The position numbers and the translations under genes were made by a program. The notes under the pieces are model-generated. The model did no database searches and was not told the origin of the DNA. It worked only from the letters and a program-made list of their open reading frames with translations. 64,000 nucleotides of DNA from Aurantiacibacter sp. MUD11. GTDB taxonomy: Bacteria > Pseudomonadota > Alphaproteobacteria > Sphingomonadales > Sphingomonadaceae. Below are positions 8,970 to 16,799 of the stretch, in pieces. The stretch covers positions 1,054,001-1,118,000 of the forward strand of contig NZ_CP114054.1 of assembly GCF_026967575.1 (NCBI RefSeq). Direction: 5' to 3'. Position 1 is the stretch's first letter. Every line of letters starts with the position of its first letter.

Positions 8970-9005
8970 ATTAATGGGGCAGAAAGGGTTTAGGAGGAAA
9001 TTCCA

Positions 9006-9158
9006 ATGTTCGATCAACGCTTCTTCTCCAGCAAGCTCGGCCACGCCGCGCTGGTAAGCATTGCCGCGATGGTCGCCTTCACGATTTTTGCCGGTGTGCT
9101 GCCCGCCGCCGAAGCGCAGTCGATGCTGATCGGCTCGCCGATGGTGGAACTGGCGTGA
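9006..9158 (+). CDS. Small membrane peptide, first gene of psp operon (50 aa)
   Basis: 50 residues, not recognised. AGGAGG is eight bases before ATG 9006, an ideal ribosome site directly after the sigma-54 promoter. A short polar start with Lys, one Ala/Val-rich hydrophobic helix (about residues 14-34), then a short tail. It could be an anchored or cleaved peptide (PAAEAQ resembles a signal-peptidase region). The pattern resembles the two small proteins at 21687-21975, which also head a sigma-54 unit. Its stop overlaps a GTG (9155) in frame with pspA. Confidence 0.7.
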   Translation: MFDQRFFSSKLGHAALVSIAAMVAFTIFAGVLPAAEAQSMLIGSPMVELA

Positions 9159-9295
9159 CCGACGCTAATCGCAACCCTTTGGCTCCGTTGGGACGCGGAC
9201 AGGCCGGGAATGGCAATCGCCTCGATCGCGAGATCGAGCGGCTGCGCACCAGCCCCACTCCCACGGCCAATTCGCTCAATATCGGAGGTCCCTTG

Positions 9296-9991
9296 ATGGG
9301 CATTTTCTCTCGTACACGCGATATTATCGCCGCCAATTTCAACGAACTTCTCGACCAGGCTGACGACCCGTCGAAGATGATCCGCATGATCATCCTCGAA
9401 ATGGAGGAAACGCTGGTGGAAGTCCGGGCCAGCGCCGCGCGCACGATTGCCGACCAGAAGGAAATGCATCGCCACACGGTCAAGCTGGACCGGCTGCAGG
9501 CCGACTGGACCGAAAAGGCGCAGCTGGCGCTGTCGAAGGACCGCGAGGACCTGGCCCGCGCCGCGCTTATGGAAAAGCGCAAGGCCGCCGACATGGCCGA
9601 GCAGCTGAAGCAGGAGATCAAGGTGCTCGACGACGCGCTGCGCGCCTACGAGCAGGACATCGCCAAGCTGCAGAACCGCCTGCGCGAAGCCCGTAGCCGG
9701 CAGGCGCAGATCGCCGCCCGCCTCGAAAGCGCGGAAAACCGCGTGAAGCTGCGCAGCCTGATGACCAGCGACCGGGTGGAAGAGGCGCATACCCGCTTCG
9801 ACCAGCTGGAACGCCGCGTCGACTACGCCGAAGGCCGCGCCGAGGCCCTGGGCATCGCCCAGGAAGGGCAGAAGACACTCGCCGACGAATTCGCGGCCCT
9901 CGAAGGCAGCGAGAAGGTCGACGACGAACTGGAGGAAATGAAGCGCGCGCTTGGAAAAGGCAGCGACGCCAAGAAGGACGAAGGGGAATAA
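9296..9991 (+). CDS. pspA: Phage shock protein A (PspA, ESCRT-III/Vipp1 family)
   Basis: 231 residues from ATG 9296, chosen because GGAGG lies eight bases upstream and the protein then begins MGIFSRTRDII, the typical PspA amphipathic helix. The rest is a long coiled coil with the family motif DDPSKMIRMIILEMEETLVEV near the start. PspA binds stressed inner membrane and inhibits PspF. The frame stays open upstream to GTG 9155, which would add 47 Pro/Asn/Gly-rich residues; I consider that less likely. pspB starts three bases after the stop. Confidence 0.95.
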   Translation: MGIFSRTRDIIAANFNELLDQADDPSKMIRMIILEMEETLVEVRASAARTIADQKEMHRHTVKLDRLQADWTEKAQLALSKDREDLARAALMEKRKAADMAEQLKQEIKVLDDALRAYEQDIAKLQNRLREARSRQAQIAARLESAENRVKLRSLMTSDRVEEAHTRFDQLERRVDYAEGRAEALGIAQEGQKTLADEFAALEGSEKVDDELEEMKRALGKGSDAKKDEGE

Positions 9992-9994
9992 CTC

Positions 9995-10291
9995 GTGGAA
10001 GAACTCATCATCATTCCGGCCATCTTTATCGGCCTGCCGTGGATCGTGATGCACTACATCACCAAGTGGAAGACCGCTGCCACCATCACCACCGATGACG
10101 AGGCGCTGCTGGAAGAACTCTACCAGCTCGCCAAGCGCCTGGACGAACGGATGGACACGGTCGAGCGCCTGGTCGCTTCGGATAACCCCGACTTCCAGCC
10201 CGCCCGCATCACCCACAACAAGGCCATCGACAACGTACCGCTGCGCGAGCTGGAGGAAATGCTCGCCGAAAAGAAAGGAGAACGCGCATGA
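9995..10291 (+). CDS. pspB: PspB, envelope stress membrane protein
   Basis: 98 residues, GTG start three bases after pspA. One N-terminal transmembrane helix (about 3-20), then a helical region with the PspB-type pattern LAKRLDERMDTVERLVASDN. The remaining about 30 residues form an extension beyond the usual 75-residue PspB. In the family PspB and PspC sense membrane damage and release PspF from PspA. Overlaps pspC by 4 bp (ATGA). Confidence 0.85.
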   Translation: MEELIIIPAIFIGLPWIVMHYITKWKTAATITTDDEALLEELYQLAKRLDERMDTVERLVASDNPDFQPARITHNKAIDNVPLRELEEMLAEKKGERA

Positions 10292-10665
10292 ACAGCCCCC
10301 GCACCACGCTTTACCGGGACAAGGTGAATGCCAAGCTGATGGGCGTGTGCGCAGGCATCGCCGACTACACCGGCGTGCATGTCCTGTGGGTTCGCCTGGC
10401 CGCCATCTTCCTGATGTTCGCCACCAGCGGCGGTGTCATCCCGGCATATCTCATCGCCGGCCTGCTGCTGAACAAGAAGCCCGCGCATCTCTACGGCGCG
10501 CCGGAAGAGAACCAGTACTGGCAGCGCGTTCGCCAGAGCCCGCGTCGCACCGCTCGCGAAATCCGCGCGCAGATGAAGGACGTCGACCGGCGCCTGGCCG
10601 AAGTGGAAACCTACTACGTGTCCGCCAACCCGCGCCTGTCGCAGGAAATCGAACAGCTGCGCTGA
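10288..10665 (+). CDS. pspC: PspC, envelope stress membrane protein
   Basis: 125 residues. The N-terminal half is a PspC domain: LMGVCAGIADYTGVHVLWVR followed by a hydrophobic segment and PAYLIAGLLL. The C-terminal half is a charged helix (TAREIRAQMKDVDRRLAEVE), as in proteobacterial PspC. Works with PspB as a membrane sensor. The GGAG ribosome site is inside the end of pspB and the ATG overlaps it. Confidence 0.92.
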   Translation: MNSPRTTLYRDKVNAKLMGVCAGIADYTGVHVLWVRLAAIFLMFATSGGVIPAYLIAGLLLNKKPAHLYGAPEENQYWQRVRQSPRRTAREIRAQMKDVDRRLAEVETYYVSANPRLSQEIEQLR

Positions 10666-10699
10666 GCGGCGCACCAACACCGAAGGGGGGACTTGCAAC

Positions 10700-11011
10700 A
10701 TGGGCGAACTGATCCCGATCGTCGCCATCATCATGGGCTGCGGCATCCCGATCACCGCGATCTGGGCCAACCACAAGCGGAAGATCGCCGAGATGCAGGT
10801 CGATGCCACGGCCGCCAACACGGCAGAGCGCGCAGCGCAGTACGCCAGCCACGTGCAGGAACTGGAAGACCGGGTGCGGGTGCTCGAACGCATCGTCACC
10901 GACAAGGGCTACGACGTGGCCACCCAGATCGAGGCCTTGCGCGACCAGCGCCGGGTCGATGAAGCAGGCAGCGGGGTCCAGCTCGACTTCGCCAAGAAGG
11001 AGGAAGCATAA
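10700..11011 (+). CDS. PspB-like membrane protein 1 of a tandem set
   Basis: 103 residues. N-terminal transmembrane helix (about 3-22), short basic stretch, then a helical region ending in DRVRVLERIVTDKGY and QIEALRD. This matches the PspB pattern in which an ER-x-x-x-LE motif follows a single span. Preceded by AGGGGGG. It ends one base before the next gene. Function unknown; PspB family membership is inferred from architecture, motif and operon. It is 34 bp after pspC, in line with co-transcription from the sigma-54 promoter. Confidence 0.7.
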   Translation: MGELIPIVAIIMGCGIPITAIWANHKRKIAEMQVDATAANTAERAAQYASHVQELEDRVRVLERIVTDKGYDVATQIEALRDQRRVDEAGSGVQLDFAKKEEA

Positions 11012-11368
11012 ATGAGCTGGGGAGGCCCCGAATTCGTCATCGCCATCATCGCGCTGAGCATGGCCGGCTGGGTCGTGAACACCTGGATCCGCGCGCGCCA
11101 TGGCTATCCGCTGGAAGACGAGTGGTTCGGCATGACGGAGAAGTCCGAGAAGGTCGACACGGCGGAAACTGAGCGCCTGCGCGACCAGAACCAGCAGCTC
11201 CGCAACATCGTGGAGCGGATGGAAGACCGCATGGTCGTGCTGGAACGCATCGTCACCGACAAGGGCTACACCGTCGCCGAGGAGATCGAGGCGTTGCGCG
11301 ACAAACCGGCGCGCCGGGCTGACGACGCAGGTGTTCCGCTCAACATCAAGGACAGGGAGCAGGTCTGA
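11012..11368 (+). CDS. PspB-like membrane protein 2 of a tandem set
   Basis: 118 residues. One transmembrane helix (about 7-25), followed by NTWIRARHGYPLE, a Glu-rich coiled coil and the shared tail DRMVVLERIVTDKGY with EEIEALRD. The NTWIRxxHGYPLE motif is nearly identical in the next gene, so these two are recent duplicates. ATG follows directly on the previous stop (TAA ATG), and its stop overlaps the next start (TGATG). Confidence 0.72.
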   Translation: MSWGGPEFVIAIIALSMAGWVVNTWIRARHGYPLEDEWFGMTEKSEKVDTAETERLRDQNQQLRNIVERMEDRMVVLERIVTDKGYTVAEEIEALRDKPARRADDAGVPLNIKDREQV

Positions 11369-11685
11369 TGGATTTCGGAGTCATCACTCCCGCTGTCATG
11401 GGACTCGGGGTCGTATCGATCTCGATCGGCTGGGTCATCAACACCTGGATCCGCGTGAAGCACGGCTACCCGCTGGAATCGAGCTGGGGCAAGGCGGTTT
11501 ATCCGCGCACCTCCAACGAGGCGGACGAGCGCGTGAAACTGCTGACGCAGGAAAATGCTGCCCTGCGCGCCGAACTCGGCTCGATGAAGGACCGGCTTTC
11601 GAACGTGGAACGCATCGTCACCGACAGCGGCTACCGCCTGACGCATGAAATCGAGAATCTGCGCGACACGAAGGAGGCCAACTGA
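11368..11685 (+). CDS. PspB-like membrane protein 3 of a tandem set
   Basis: 105 residues. Transmembrane helix (about 7-25), then NTWIRVKHGYPLE as in the preceding gene, a coiled coil (KLLTQENAALRAELGSMKD), and the tail DRLSNVERIVTDSGY with EIENLRD. One-base overlaps (TGATG) on both sides indicate tight translational coupling along the array. No enzymatic motif; most likely a membrane-anchored adaptor or sensor. Confidence 0.72.
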   Translation: MDFGVITPAVMGLGVVSISIGWVINTWIRVKHGYPLESSWGKAVYPRTSNEADERVKLLTQENAALRAELGSMKDRLSNVERIVTDSGYRLTHEIENLRDTKEAN

Positions 11686-11966
11686 TGGATCCGGACCTGA
11701 CCCTGATCTTCGCCTTCATCCTGACGTTGCTGATGATCATCCTGCCGTTTGCCTACCTGATCAACAAGAAGGTGGCCGAGCACGAGGAACGCAAGCTGGA
11801 ACTGAAGGCCCGCATCGAGGAGGCCAAGGCCGCCCAGCTGCGCGATAACCGCCAGGTGGACGACCTGCTGGAAGACCGGGTGCGCGTGCTGGAACGCATT
11901 GCCACCGACCGCTCGCCCGCCCTCGCCGCCGAGATCGAGGACCTGCGCAAGGAGAAGGTGCAGTGA
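11685..11966 (+). CDS. PspB-like membrane protein 4 of a tandem set
   Basis: 93 residues. A longer hydrophobic N-terminus (about 5-25), then NKKVAEHEERKLELKARIEE coiled coil and the tail DRVRVLERIATDRS with AEIEDLRK. It lacks the WIRxxHGYPLE motif of its two predecessors. Overlaps the preceding stop by one base and the next gene by four (GTGA). Confidence 0.7.
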   Translation: MDPDLTLIFAFILTLLMIILPFAYLINKKVAEHEERKLELKARIEEAKAAQLRDNRQVDDLLEDRVRVLERIATDRSPALAAEIEDLRKEKVQ

Positions 11967-12226
11967 GTTCCTGGCTCGTCATCATTCTGGTCGCCGCCAT
12001 CGTCACGGCCGGCTGGGTCATGGTCGAACGCGACCGTCGCAAGCACGGGATCACCCGCGACTGGATGGGGAACGAGTCCCGCGAGGGTCCACAGGAAGAC
12101 ATCGAGAAGAAGATGCTCGAGAGCGAAGTCGAAGAACTGCGCGAACGGGTGAAGGTACTGGAACGCATCGCCACCGATCCGGCTCGCCGGACGGCGGAAG
12201 AAATCGAGAAATTGCGCGACGAGTAG
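11963..12226 (+). CDS. PspB-like membrane protein 5 of a tandem set
   Basis: 87 residues, GTG start inside the previous gene's end. Transmembrane helix (about 4-21), a basic RDRRKHGITRDW segment that echoes the HGYPLE linker of proteins 2 and 3, then acidic coiled coil and the tail ERVKVLERIATDPA with EEIEKLRD. No function known beyond the family resemblance. Confidence 0.7.
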   Translation: MSSWLVIILVAAIVTAGWVMVERDRRKHGITRDWMGNESREGPQEDIEKKMLESEVEELRERVKVLERIATDPARRTAEEIEKLRDE

Positions 12227-12263
12227 TCGTCGCGCGCAGGGATACCCGCGAAGGGAGGATCAT

Positions 12264-12503
12264 ATGACGCAAATCGACCTGTTGATCGCCGCCAGCAGCC
12301 TCCTTGCAATTGGCATGCTGACCGCCGGTGCGCTGATGGGCTGGCAGGGCTGGCTCGCACTCAAGAACCGCGAGCTGGAGATGCACAAGCTGCCCCGCGA
12401 GATGGATGGCGGATCGCGCGAGGGCATGGCGCGAATCGAGATCGCCGACCTCAAGGAACGCATCCGCAAGCTGGAAGCCATCGCAAACGGGGTGGACCTC
12501 TGA
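12264..12503 (+). CDS. PspB-like membrane protein 6, shortest and last of the set
   Basis: 79 residues. Transmembrane helix (about 5-25, LLIAASSLLAIGMLTAGAL), linker, then IADLKERIRKLEAIANGVDL, a truncated form of the shared ERxxxLE tail. It is separated from the previous gene by 37 bp with a GGGAGG ribosome site, so it may be the most independent member. It ends the array just upstream of sufE. Confidence 0.65.
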   Translation: MTQIDLLIAASSLLAIGMLTAGALMGWQGWLALKNRELEMHKLPREMDGGSREGMARIEIADLKERIRKLEAIANGVDL

Positions 12504-12517
12504 CGCGCAGCCACTAG

Positions 12518-12934
12518 ATGCGCCTCATGCGATCACTCCAGGACATTCACGAAGAATACGACTTCCTCGACGGCGACGAGCGCTATCGCCTGCTGATCGA
12601 GCTGGGCCGCGAGCTGGACCCGATGCCCGCCGCGCTCAAGACCGACGCCACGCTGGTGCGCGGCTGCTCGGCGCAGGTCTGGGTCTATCCCACCGGTGAG
12701 GCCGACAAGCTGCATTTCCTGGCGGACAGCAACGCCGCGATCACCAAGGGCATCGTCGCACTGGTGATTTCCGCCGTGCAGGACAGGCCCGCACAGGAAG
12801 TCGCCGGCATGGACGTCATGGGCGCGCTGGAGCCCTTCGACCTGAAGAACCAGCTATCCTCCAACCGCACGCAGGGCGTGCCCAACATGATCGCGCTGGT
12901 GCAGGAACACGCCGCGCGCATCGCAGGCGGCTGA
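12518..12934 (+). CDS. sufE: SufE family sulfur acceptor
   Basis: 138 residues. SufE accepts persulfide sulfur from the SufS cysteine desulfurase for Fe-S cluster assembly. The active Cys is in VRGCSAQVW (about residue 51), and the flanking pattern is typical. The start may be ATG 12518 or Met4 (12527). No sufS is in the window. It follows the psp array by 14 bp and may receive read-through from it; its own promoter is not evident. Confidence 0.9.
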   Translation: MRLMRSLQDIHEEYDFLDGDERYRLLIELGRELDPMPAALKTDATLVRGCSAQVWVYPTGEADKLHFLADSNAAITKGIVALVISAVQDRPAQEVAGMDVMGALEPFDLKNQLSSNRTQGVPNMIALVQEHAARIAGG

Positions 12935-12937
12935 GCC

Positions 12938-13288
12938 ATGACGCGGCCGTTATGGGTAGCGGCTGGTTTCGTGCTGTTTGCGCTGGGGTGGATCGGCATG
13001 GTGATGCCGATGATGCCCGGCTTCGTCTTCCTGCTGGGTGCGCTTTACTGCTTCGCCCGCGGTAATCCCGCGTTGGAGAAATGGATGCTGGAGCATCCCA
13101 CCTACGGCCCCGCCCTGCGCAACTGGCGCGACCATCGCCGCATTGCCCGAAAGAGCAAGGTGGCCGCTCTCTCCGTCATGGTGCTGGCCGGGGTGCTGTC
13201 AGGCGTGTTCGCAGGCTTCCCGGTGGCGATCGTGCCGATTGCCATCATGACGCTGGTGGCGGGCTGGATCTGGACCCGGCCAGAGTAG
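12938..13288 (+). CDS. DUF454 (YbaN-like) inner membrane protein
   Basis: 116 residues with three hydrophobic segments. The sequence LGWIGMVMPMMPGFVFLLGALYCFARG is typical of the DUF454/YbaN family, with a conserved HPTYGPALRNWRDHR cytoplasmic loop. Function unknown. It starts three bases after sufE, so the two are probably co-transcribed. Confidence 0.8.
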   Translation: MTRPLWVAAGFVLFALGWIGMVMPMMPGFVFLLGALYCFARGNPALEKWMLEHPTYGPALRNWRDHRRIARKSKVAALSVMVLAGVLSGVFAGFPVAIVPIAIMTLVAGWIWTRPE

Positions 13289-13374
13289 CCGCGCGCACCT
13301 TTTCTCGGAACGCGGCCCCGTGCAGGCCGTTGAAAAGGCAACCGGAGGGGGCAATTCTTTCAGGAGATTACCCC

Positions 13375-13533
13375 ATGGCAATTCTGATCCTTATCGCCAC
13401 CGTCCTCATCCCGCCGCTGGGCGTTGCCGCCAAGCACGGTTTCACGGGGACGACACTGCTGAACCTCGTGCTGACGCTGCTGGGCTACATCCCTGGCGTG
13501 ATCCACGGGCTCTATGTGAACTACGCGAAGTAA
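13375..13533 (+). CDS. Pmp3/YqaE family small membrane protein
   Basis: 52 residues with two hydrophobic segments separated by a short loop (LIPPLGVAAKHG and LLGYIPGVIHGLYVNY). These are the Pmp3/YqaE (UPF0057) hallmarks. Family members are induced by salt or membrane stress in several organisms. ATG 13375 is preceded by AGGAG. Its location near the psp operon fits an envelope theme, but linkage is only positional. A strong terminator follows. Confidence 0.88.
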   Translation: MAILILIATVLIPPLGVAAKHGFTGTTLLNLVLTLLGYIPGVIHGLYVNYAK

Positions 13534-13550
13534 GCTGAACCGCCCTGCAA

Positions 13551-13582
13551 AAGCGCCGGGATCCGCAAGGGCTCCGGCGCTT
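13551..13582 (+). terminator. Rho-independent terminator after the Pmp3 gene
   Basis: AAGCGCCGG and CCGGCGCTT form a perfect 9-bp stem followed by TCCGTTTGT. It ends the plus-strand block that begins with the psp operon and separates it from convergent crtZ. Confidence 0.7.
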
Positions 13583-13602
13583 CCGTTTGTGGTTTCGGCA
13601 GA

Positions 13603-14124
13603 TCAGGCGCCGGCGCTGTCGCGCACCACGGCGATGCCGGCTTCACGCTGGCGCTTCAGCTCGGCCTTCAACTTGGCCGGATCGCGGGCGAAGACGAAGC
13701 CGAAGCTCACCCCGCCCTCCTTGCCGATGGTGGCGTGGTGCAGCTTGTGTGCCTGCACCAGCCGCTTGGCGTAGCCCTTCTTGGGCACCCAGCGGAAATA
13801 GCGCTGGTGAACCAGCCCGTCGTGCACCAGCGTATAGATGATGCCGTAACCCAGGATACCGAGGCCGATCCAGGTGGCGGGCCACCAGGCATTCGCCCCC
13901 ATCACCATGGGGCTGCCCAGCGCGAACATGGAAATGCTCATCGCCGCGCCGACCACGGCGTAGAGATCGTTCTTCTCCAGCACGTTGTCGTGCGGTTCGT
14001 GATGGTCGCGGTGCCAGCCCCAGCCGAAGCCGTGCATGATGTACTTGTGGCTCGCCCAAGCGACCCACTCCATCGCGACGATGGTGGCCAACACGATCAG
14101 GACAGGGACGACGATTTCGCTCAT
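13603..14124 (-). CDS. crtZ: Beta-carotene 3-hydroxylase CrtZ
   Basis: 173 residues. CrtZ hydroxylates beta-carotene to zeaxanthin, consistent with a yellow-orange sphingomonad. It is an integral membrane di-iron enzyme with the expected His motifs: HKYIMH (26-31), HRDHHEPH (38-45), HDGLVH and HKLHH. Three to four membrane segments. No other carotenoid gene is in the window, so the crt pathway is encoded elsewhere. Convergent with the plus-strand block. Confidence 0.95.
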   Translation of the reverse strand: MSEIVVPVLIVLATIVAMEWVAWASHKYIMHGFGWGWHRDHHEPHDNVLEKNDLYAVVGAAMSISMFALGSPMVMGANAWWPATWIGLGILGYGIIYTLVHDGLVHQRYFRWVPKKGYAKRLVQAHKLHHATIGKEGGVSFGFVFARDPAKLKAELKRQREAGIAVVRDSAGA

Positions 14125-14164
14125 GTCGACAATATAGGCCTTCTCGGGCAGCCCCGAAAGGCGG

Positions 14165-14590
14165 TTATTCGGGCAGGTGCGGCGTCTGCTTGCGCGGCAG
14201 GCCGAAGAATCGCTCGGCCACGTCGCGGCTGATGCGCGCCGGGCGCAGCGTCTCGCTGTCGAGGCAGCACCACATCGACTGCACTTCCGCCAGCACTTCC
14301 TCGCCGCGCTTGATCACCGTGTTGTAGACGCTGCGCGCCCCGGCGATTTTTTCCAGCACCGTTTCGGCGATCACGTCATCATCGAGAAAGGCCGGACGGC
14401 GATAGGTGATCTCATGCTTGATCGCGACCCAGGCCTTGCTCGCCACCTCTTCAGCAGGGGCCAGCTTCTGCCAGTGCTGCAGCACCACGTCCTGCACCCA
14501 GTTCAGGTACCTGGAATTGTTCACGTGCCCCATGAAATCGATGTCATCGGGGAGGATCTTGATCGGAATTGCGAAAGGCTTGGCTGACAT
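14165..14590 (-). CDS. Acyl-CoA thioesterase, 4HBT/hotdog family
   Basis: 141 residues. The N-terminal pattern DDIDFMGHVNNSRYLNWV is characteristic of 4-hydroxybenzoyl-CoA/YbgC-type hotdog thioesterases, with the Asp-x-x-Gly-His-x-Asn core. The natural substrate cannot be assigned. It stands 40 bp upstream of crtZ on the same strand; the two may be co-transcribed. Divergent from leuC. Confidence 0.85.
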   Translation of the reverse strand: MSAKPFAIPIKILPDDIDFMGHVNNSRYLNWVQDVVLQHWQKLAPAEEVASKAWVAIKHEITYRRPAFLDDDVIAETVLEKIAGARSVYNTVIKRGEEVLAEVQSMWCCLDSETLRPARISRDVAERFFGLPRKQTPHLPE

Positions 14591-14689
14591 ACGTGTAAGT
14601 TAGGCGGGAAATCTTAAATTTCCAAGACACCAAAAAGCCTTTTTTCGCACTTCTTGGCGAAGGGGCCGCCGCACGCTAAGGGGCACCGC

Positions 14690-16132
14690 ATGGCCAGCAA
14701 ACCGCGCACCCTGTACGAGAAGATCTTCGACGCCCACGTTATCGAACGGCGCGACGATGGCACCTGCCTGGTCTTCATCGACCGGCACCTGGTGCACGAA
14801 GTCACCAGCCCGCAGGCGTTCGAAGCGCTGCGGATGAAGGACCGCACGGTCCGCCATCCCGAACTGACGCTGGCGGTGCCGGACCACAACCTGCCCACCA
14901 CGGCGCGCGTCGATGCGGAAGGCAAGCGCATTCCCATCGCCGACAAGGAAAGCCGCGAACAGCTCGCCGCGCTGGAGCGCAACGCGCCCGAATTCGGCGT
15001 GCGCTATTTCGATGCGACCGCCAAGCAGCAGGGCATCGTCCACGTTGTCGGCCCCGAACAGGGCTTCTCGCTGCCGGGCACCACCATCGTCTGCGGCGAC
15101 AGCCACACGGCGTGCCATGGCGGCCTGGGCGCCTGGGCCTTTGGTATCGGCACCAGCGAGGTGGAGCACGTGCTCGCCACGCAGACGCTGCTGCTGCGCC
15201 CGTCGAAGACGATGGAAGTGCGCGTCGAGGGCGAACTTGGTGCCGGCGTCACCGCCAAGGACCTGATCATGCACATCATCGGCACGATCGGCACGGCGGG
15301 CGGCACCGGGCACGTGATCGAATATCGCGGCAAGGTGTTCGAGGACATGAGCATCGAAGGCCGCCTGACGGTCTGCAACATGAGCATCGAGGGCGGCGCG
15401 CGTGGAGGCATGATCGCGCCGGACGAAAAGACCTTCGAATATCTCAAGGGCCGCCCGCTCGCCCCCAAGGGCGAGGAATGGGATGCCGCTGTCGCCTACT
15501 GGAAGACGCTCTACACTGATCCCGACGCCGAGTTCGACAAGTCGGTGGTGATCGACGCCTCCGAGATCGAGCCGAGCGTGACCTGGGGCACCAGCCCGGA
15601 AGACGTGGTGCCGATCGGCGGCGTGGTTCCCTCGCCCGACAGCTTTGCCGACCCGTCGAAGCAGGCCGCCGCGCAGGCGAGCCTCGACTACATGGGCCTG
15701 GAGCCCGGCACCCCGATGCGCGAGGTGGAGGTACAGAACATCTTCATCGGCAGTTGCACCAACAGCCGCATAGAAGACCTGCGCGCCGCCGCCGAAGTGC
15801 TGCGCGGTCGCAAGAAGCACCCCAACATCAAGTGGGGCATCGTCGTCCCAGGCTCGGGCCTGGTGAAGATGCAGGCCGAAGCCGAAGGGCTGGACAAGGT
15901 GTTCATCGACGCCGGCCTCGAATGGCGCGAACCGGGCTGCTCGGCCTGCCTCGGCATGAACCCTGACAAGGTGCCTGCCGGTGAACGCAGCGCATCCACC
16001 AGCAACCGCAATTTCGTCGGTCGCCAGGGGCCGGGTGCGCGCACCCACCTCGTCAGCCCGGCGATGGCCGCGGCTGCGGCAGTGACCGGCCGCCTCACCG
16101 ACGTGCGCGACCTGGTGCGTGAGCCAGCGTAA
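14690..16132 (+). CDS. leuC: 3-isopropylmalate dehydratase large subunit LeuC
   Basis: 480 residues. LeuC with LeuD isomerises 2-isopropylmalate to 3-isopropylmalate in leucine synthesis, using a [4Fe-4S] cluster. Cluster Cys are in FIGSCTNSR and in [16 protein letters not shown] is also present. ATG 14690 gives the family N-terminus [17 protein letters not shown]. The end overlaps the glycosylase gene by 14 bp. The small subunit leuD lies about 670 bp downstream with two small genes between. Confidence 0.97.
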   Translation: MASKPRTLYEKIFDAHVIERRDDGTCLVFIDRHLVHEVTSPQAFEALRMKDRTVRHPELTLAVPDHNLPTTARVDAEGKRIPIADKESREQLAALERNAPEFGVRYFDATAKQQGIVHVVGPEQGFSLPGTTIVCGDSHTACHGGLGAWAFGIGTSEVEHVLATQTLLLRPSKTMEVRVEGELGAGVTAKDLIMHIIGTIGTAGGTGHVIEYRGKVFEDMSIEGRLTVCNMSIEGGARGGMIAPDEKTFEYLKGRPLAPKGEEWDAAVAYWKTLYTDPDAEFDKSVVIDASEIEPSVTWGTSPEDVVPIGGVVPSPDSFADPSKQAAAQASLDYMGLEPGTPMREVEVQNIFIGSCTNSRIEDLRAAAEVLRGRKKHPNIKWGIVVPGSGLVKMQAEAEGLDKVFIDAGLEWREPGCSACLGMNPDKVPAGERSASTSNRNFVGRQGPGARTHLVSPAMAAAAAVTGRLTDVRDLVREPA

Positions 16133-16634
16133 GAGCAGCTTCGCACCCGTCGTCGACGAACACACGCGGGTCCTGATCCTCGGCAGCCTGCCCGGCGAAC
16201 GCTCGCTGGCCGAGCAGCGCTACTATGCCCATCCGCGCAACCTGTTCTGGCAGCTTGTCGGCGAAGTAATCGGGCAGGATCTGGCGGCAATGGGCTACGA
16301 GGATCGCCTGTCCCGGCTTCTCCGGTCAGGCATCGGTCTGTGGGACGTGGTCGGCAGCGGCCGCAGACAGGGCAGTCTCGACAGCGCCATCCGGGAGGTG
16401 AAGGCCAACCCGCTCGGCGAGTTGGTCGAGGGCCTGCCGCAACTGCGCGCCGTCGCCTTCAACGGCCAGAAGGCCGCCACTTTAGGGCAACGATTGCTGG
16501 CCGAACGCGCGCCGGAACTGCTGCGCCTGCCCTCCTCCAGCCCGGCCTATGCGGCGATGCGCCGGGAGGAAAAGCAAAAGCATTGGCTGGCATTGCGCGA
16601 TTTTCTTGAAACACCGCGCGCCGAGGGCCATTGA
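16119..16634 (+). CDS. DNA-deoxyinosine glycosylase, uracil-DNA glycosylase superfamily
   Basis: 171 residues. The N-terminal motif [20 protein letters not shown] and the later [15 protein letters not shown] match the family of hypoxanthine-DNA glycosylases related to mismatch uracil-DNA glycosylase. It would excise deaminated adenine. GTG start 16119 lies inside leuC, giving a 14-bp overlap. Alternative starts further in would lose part of the conserved core. Its position inside a leucine operon is probably incidental. Confidence 0.82.
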   Translation: MSQRKSSFAPVVDEHTRVLILGSLPGERSLAEQRYYAHPRNLFWQLVGEVIGQDLAAMGYEDRLSRLLRSGIGLWDVVGSGRRQGSLDSAIREVKANPLGELVEGLPQLRAVAFNGQKAATLGQRLLAERAPELLRLPSSSPAYAAMRREEKQKHWLALRDFLETPRAEGH

Positions 16635-16640
16635 GTAGAT

Positions 16641-16799
16641 ATGACAGACAGTTTTCCCAAGAAGGCCGCCATCGCCGGCGCCATCGGTTCGGCGGCCGTT
16701 GCCGCTGCCCTGCTGTACGTGAACCGCCGCAAGAAGAAGGGCAACGAGCCGGATCAGCTCCCGCCCATCCCCAGCGGCGAAAAGCCGGAAACCGACTGA
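16641..16799 (+). CDS. Small single-span membrane protein (52 aa)
   Basis: 52 residues, unrecognised. One Ala-rich helix (about 8-26, [19 protein letters not shown]), then NRRKKK and a Pro-rich tail. ATG 16641 is six bases after the glycosylase stop, and its stop overlaps leuD's start (TGATG), so it is embedded in the leu operon and probably translated. Could be a membrane micro-protein. Confidence 0.65.
   Translation: MTDSFPKKAAIAGAIGSAAVAAALLYVNRRKKKGNEPDQLPPIPSGEKPETD

Noticed and set aside
14600-16165. Long minus-strand open frame opposite leuC
   Set aside because: leuC has full motifs. The antisense frame has no recognisable domain and is an effect of codon bias.
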